From CAWDYA01 sp963806495 (GTDB lineage Bacteria; Acidobacteriota; Polarisedimenticolia; JACPZX01; DASXTC01): a stretch of DNA of 64,000 bases. Below the pieces are notes generated by a model. It was not told the origin of the DNA and did no database searches. It worked only from the letters and a program-made list of their open reading frames with translations. Positions 62,891 to 64,000 of the stretch are shown piece by piece. The stretch lies in contig CAWDYA010000008.1 in assembly GCA_963806495.1 (NCBI GenBank), positions 372,001 through 436,000 of the forward strand, in the 5' to 3' direction. Both the position numbers and the translations under genes were made by a program. Within the stretch, counting starts at the first letter, position 1. Each line of letters begins with the position of its first letter.

Positions 62891-63724
62891 ATGGACAGAC
62901 GAACCGTCCGGGCCGGCGACGCGGCGATCCCCGCCATCGGCCTGGGCACGTGGCAGCTGAAGGGGTCGATCTGCGCCGATCGCGTCGCCGACGCGCTTTC
63001 GATCGGATACACGCACGTCGATACGGCGCGGATGTACGGGAACCACGAGGCGGTCGGAGAAGGGATGCGGCGCAGCGGCGTCGATCGCGACCGCATCTTC
63101 CTCACCACGAAGCTGTGGCTCGACGAGTTGCGCCGCAAGGACGTGATCGCCCGCACGGAGAAGAGCCTCCAGGAGCTGAAGACCGACCACCTCGATCTGC
63201 TGCTGATCCACTGGCCCAGCGATGAGGTGCCGCTGCGCGAGACACTCGAGGCGATGCTCGAGATGCGCGATCGCGGCCGCGTGCGGCACATCGGCGTGAG
63301 CAACTTTCCGCCTTCGCATCTGGAGGAGGCGGTCCGGATCGCGCCGATCGTCTGCGACGAGGTGGAATACCATCCGCTTCTCTCCCAGGACCGCCTGTTG
63401 GTGGCGCTCCGCACGCGTGATCTGGGGCTGATCGCCTACAGCCCGCTCGCGCACGGCGACGCGCCCGGCGACGAGACGCTGCGTGCGATCGCCGCCGACC
63501 ACGGCAAGTCGGCCGCGCAAGTGGCGCTGCGATGGCTGATCCAGCAGGATGGCGTCGTGGCGATCCCGAAGGCGTCGAGCCGGACGCATCTCGAGGAGAA
63601 TTTCGCGGTGTTCGACTTCGTGCTCGACGAGGAGGAGATGCGCCGTATCCGGTCCCTCGCCCTCGAGGAAGGCCGCCGTACGGCCGATCCCGACTTCGCG
63701 CCCGTCTGGGAGCGCAGGGGCTGA
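62891..63724 (+). CDS. Aldo/keto reductase
   Basis: 277 residues. The AKR catalytic residues are visible: Asp in HVDTARMYGNHEAVGEGM together with Tyr, Lys in IFLTTKLWLDEL and His in LDLLLIHWPSDEVPL. NADPH-binding blocks are RHIGVSNFPPSHLEEAV and VVAIPKASSRTHLEENFAVF. Length and motif order are those of family AKR3/5-like 2,5-diketo-gluconate or general aldehyde reductases. It is divergent from yjbQ with 89 bases between start codons. The preferred substrate is not evident. Confidence 0.9.
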   Translation: MDRRTVRAGDAAIPAIGLGTWQLKGSICADRVADALSIGYTHVDTARMYGNHEAVGEGMRRSGVDRDRIFLTTKLWLDELRRKDVIARTEKSLQELKTDHLDLLLIHWPSDEVPLRETLEAMLEMRDRGRVRHIGVSNFPPSHLEEAVRIAPIVCDEVEYHPLLSQDRLLVALRTRDLGLIAYSPLAHGDAPGDETLRAIAADHGKSAAQVALRWLIQQDGVVAIPKASSRTHLEENFAVFDFVLDEEEMRRIRSLALEEGRRTADPDFAPVWERRG

Positions 63725-63788
63725 GATCACCCGCGCCGATCACCACGCGGCTTGTCATTTGTACCATCGACGCATTCGAGGAGAGATC

Positions 63789-64000
63789 ATGGGGCCACGA
63801 GCGAAGCCCGAAAGACCCTCCGTACTGCATCTGGACGACACCTGCGGCGCATGGTGCCGAGCGCTCTCGTCAAAGTCCCGTTCGCGCCACACGCTCCCGC
63901 CATGCTGCTCGTGGCACGCGACCTCGAGCGCGACGGGATCCCGGTGAACCTCACCTCGACCTTCTCGGCCCGCCAGGCGGTGGCAGCGGCACCTGCGCCG
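63789..64000 (+). CDS. Transaldolase-like gene fragment, right-edge partial
   Basis: From about 63851 one frame reads VPSALVKVPFAPHAPAMLLV, ARDLERDGIPVNLTSTFS and ARQAVAAAPAP to the window edge. K-V-P-x-n and GIPVNxTxxFS are the Schiff-base lysine block and the following strand of transaldolase and fructose-6-phosphate-aldolase-type class I aldolases. The ATG at 63789, in another frame, gives only about 22 residues before this region, so the N-terminus is either truncated or broken by an indel near 63830-63850. If real it would continue the pentose phosphate theme. The gene runs out of the window. Confidence 0.35.

Overview
This is a GC-rich bacterial chromosomal segment (roughly 70% GC by eye). 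Genes are densely packed on both strands, and many are joined by 4-base ATGA or GTGA stop/start overlaps. The envelope genes point to a diderm: MsbA-like exporter, LPS-type sugar kinase, WaaE-like and ArnT-like transferases, outer-membrane beta-barrels, YceI and the murein-recycling ligase Mpl. Paired 2-oxoacid:ferredoxin oxidoreductase subunits, a fused branched-chain/pyruvate-type E1, OpcA, and the many GT-C membrane glycosyltransferases and sulfatases fit an uncultured Acidobacteriota-like organism or a neighbouring phylum. That placement is inference; there is no rRNA or marker gene in the window. No tRNA, rRNA, CRISPR array, insertion sequence or phage gene was recognised.

Layout. 1-8.6 kb: sulfatase end, a GT4 transferase, a five-gene minus-strand glycan operon (radical SAM/SPASM, LPS-kinase-like, GT2, ArnT-like, polytopic protein) behind a near-consensus promoter, and a divergent GT4. 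8.6-13 kb: secreted lipocalin-like protein, asparagine-synthetase-like enzyme, Mpl, small membrane protein. 13-20.3 kb: a translationally coupled minus-strand operon of GT4, MsbA-like ABC exporter with an unusual extracytoplasmic insert, HprK-like kinase, RtcB-like protein and GT4, with a divergent phosphotransferase. 21.3-24.7 kb: two-component system with a secreted partner, and a TfoX-N protein. 24.7-31 kb: AftB-like membrane transferase coupled to a Tat-exported M24-fold protein that has lost its metal ligands, a TPR protein and an SGNH hydrolase. 31-36 kb: SDR, HExxH protein resembling peptide beta-hydroxylases, KorB/KorA.

36-48.5 kb: PMT-like transferase, transketolase, a degraded lower-GC beta-barrel gene with an unexplained intergenic region, the oxidative pentose-phosphate operon zwf-opcA-pgl-GST, a propeller-like secreted protein and an RluA-type pseudouridine synthase. 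48.5-55.2 kb: an outer-membrane barrel, a tRNA-queuosine mannosyltransferase-like protein, fused E1 dehydrogenase, S9 peptidase and methyltransferase, all co-directional. 55.2-64 kb: MsrP-like molybdoenzyme, DUF4410-like protein, MarR-YceI operon with a clear palindromic operator, thioredoxin-NHL fusion, EVE protein coupled to a copper ATPase, YjbQ, aldo/keto reductase and a partial transaldolase-like gene at the right edge.

Caution: at least eleven single-base indels break otherwise good genes. Most are one extra base, and two are shortened homopolymers. They look more like sequencing or assembly errors than biology, so the broken genes are annotated across the shift as single genes, with the inferred position given.
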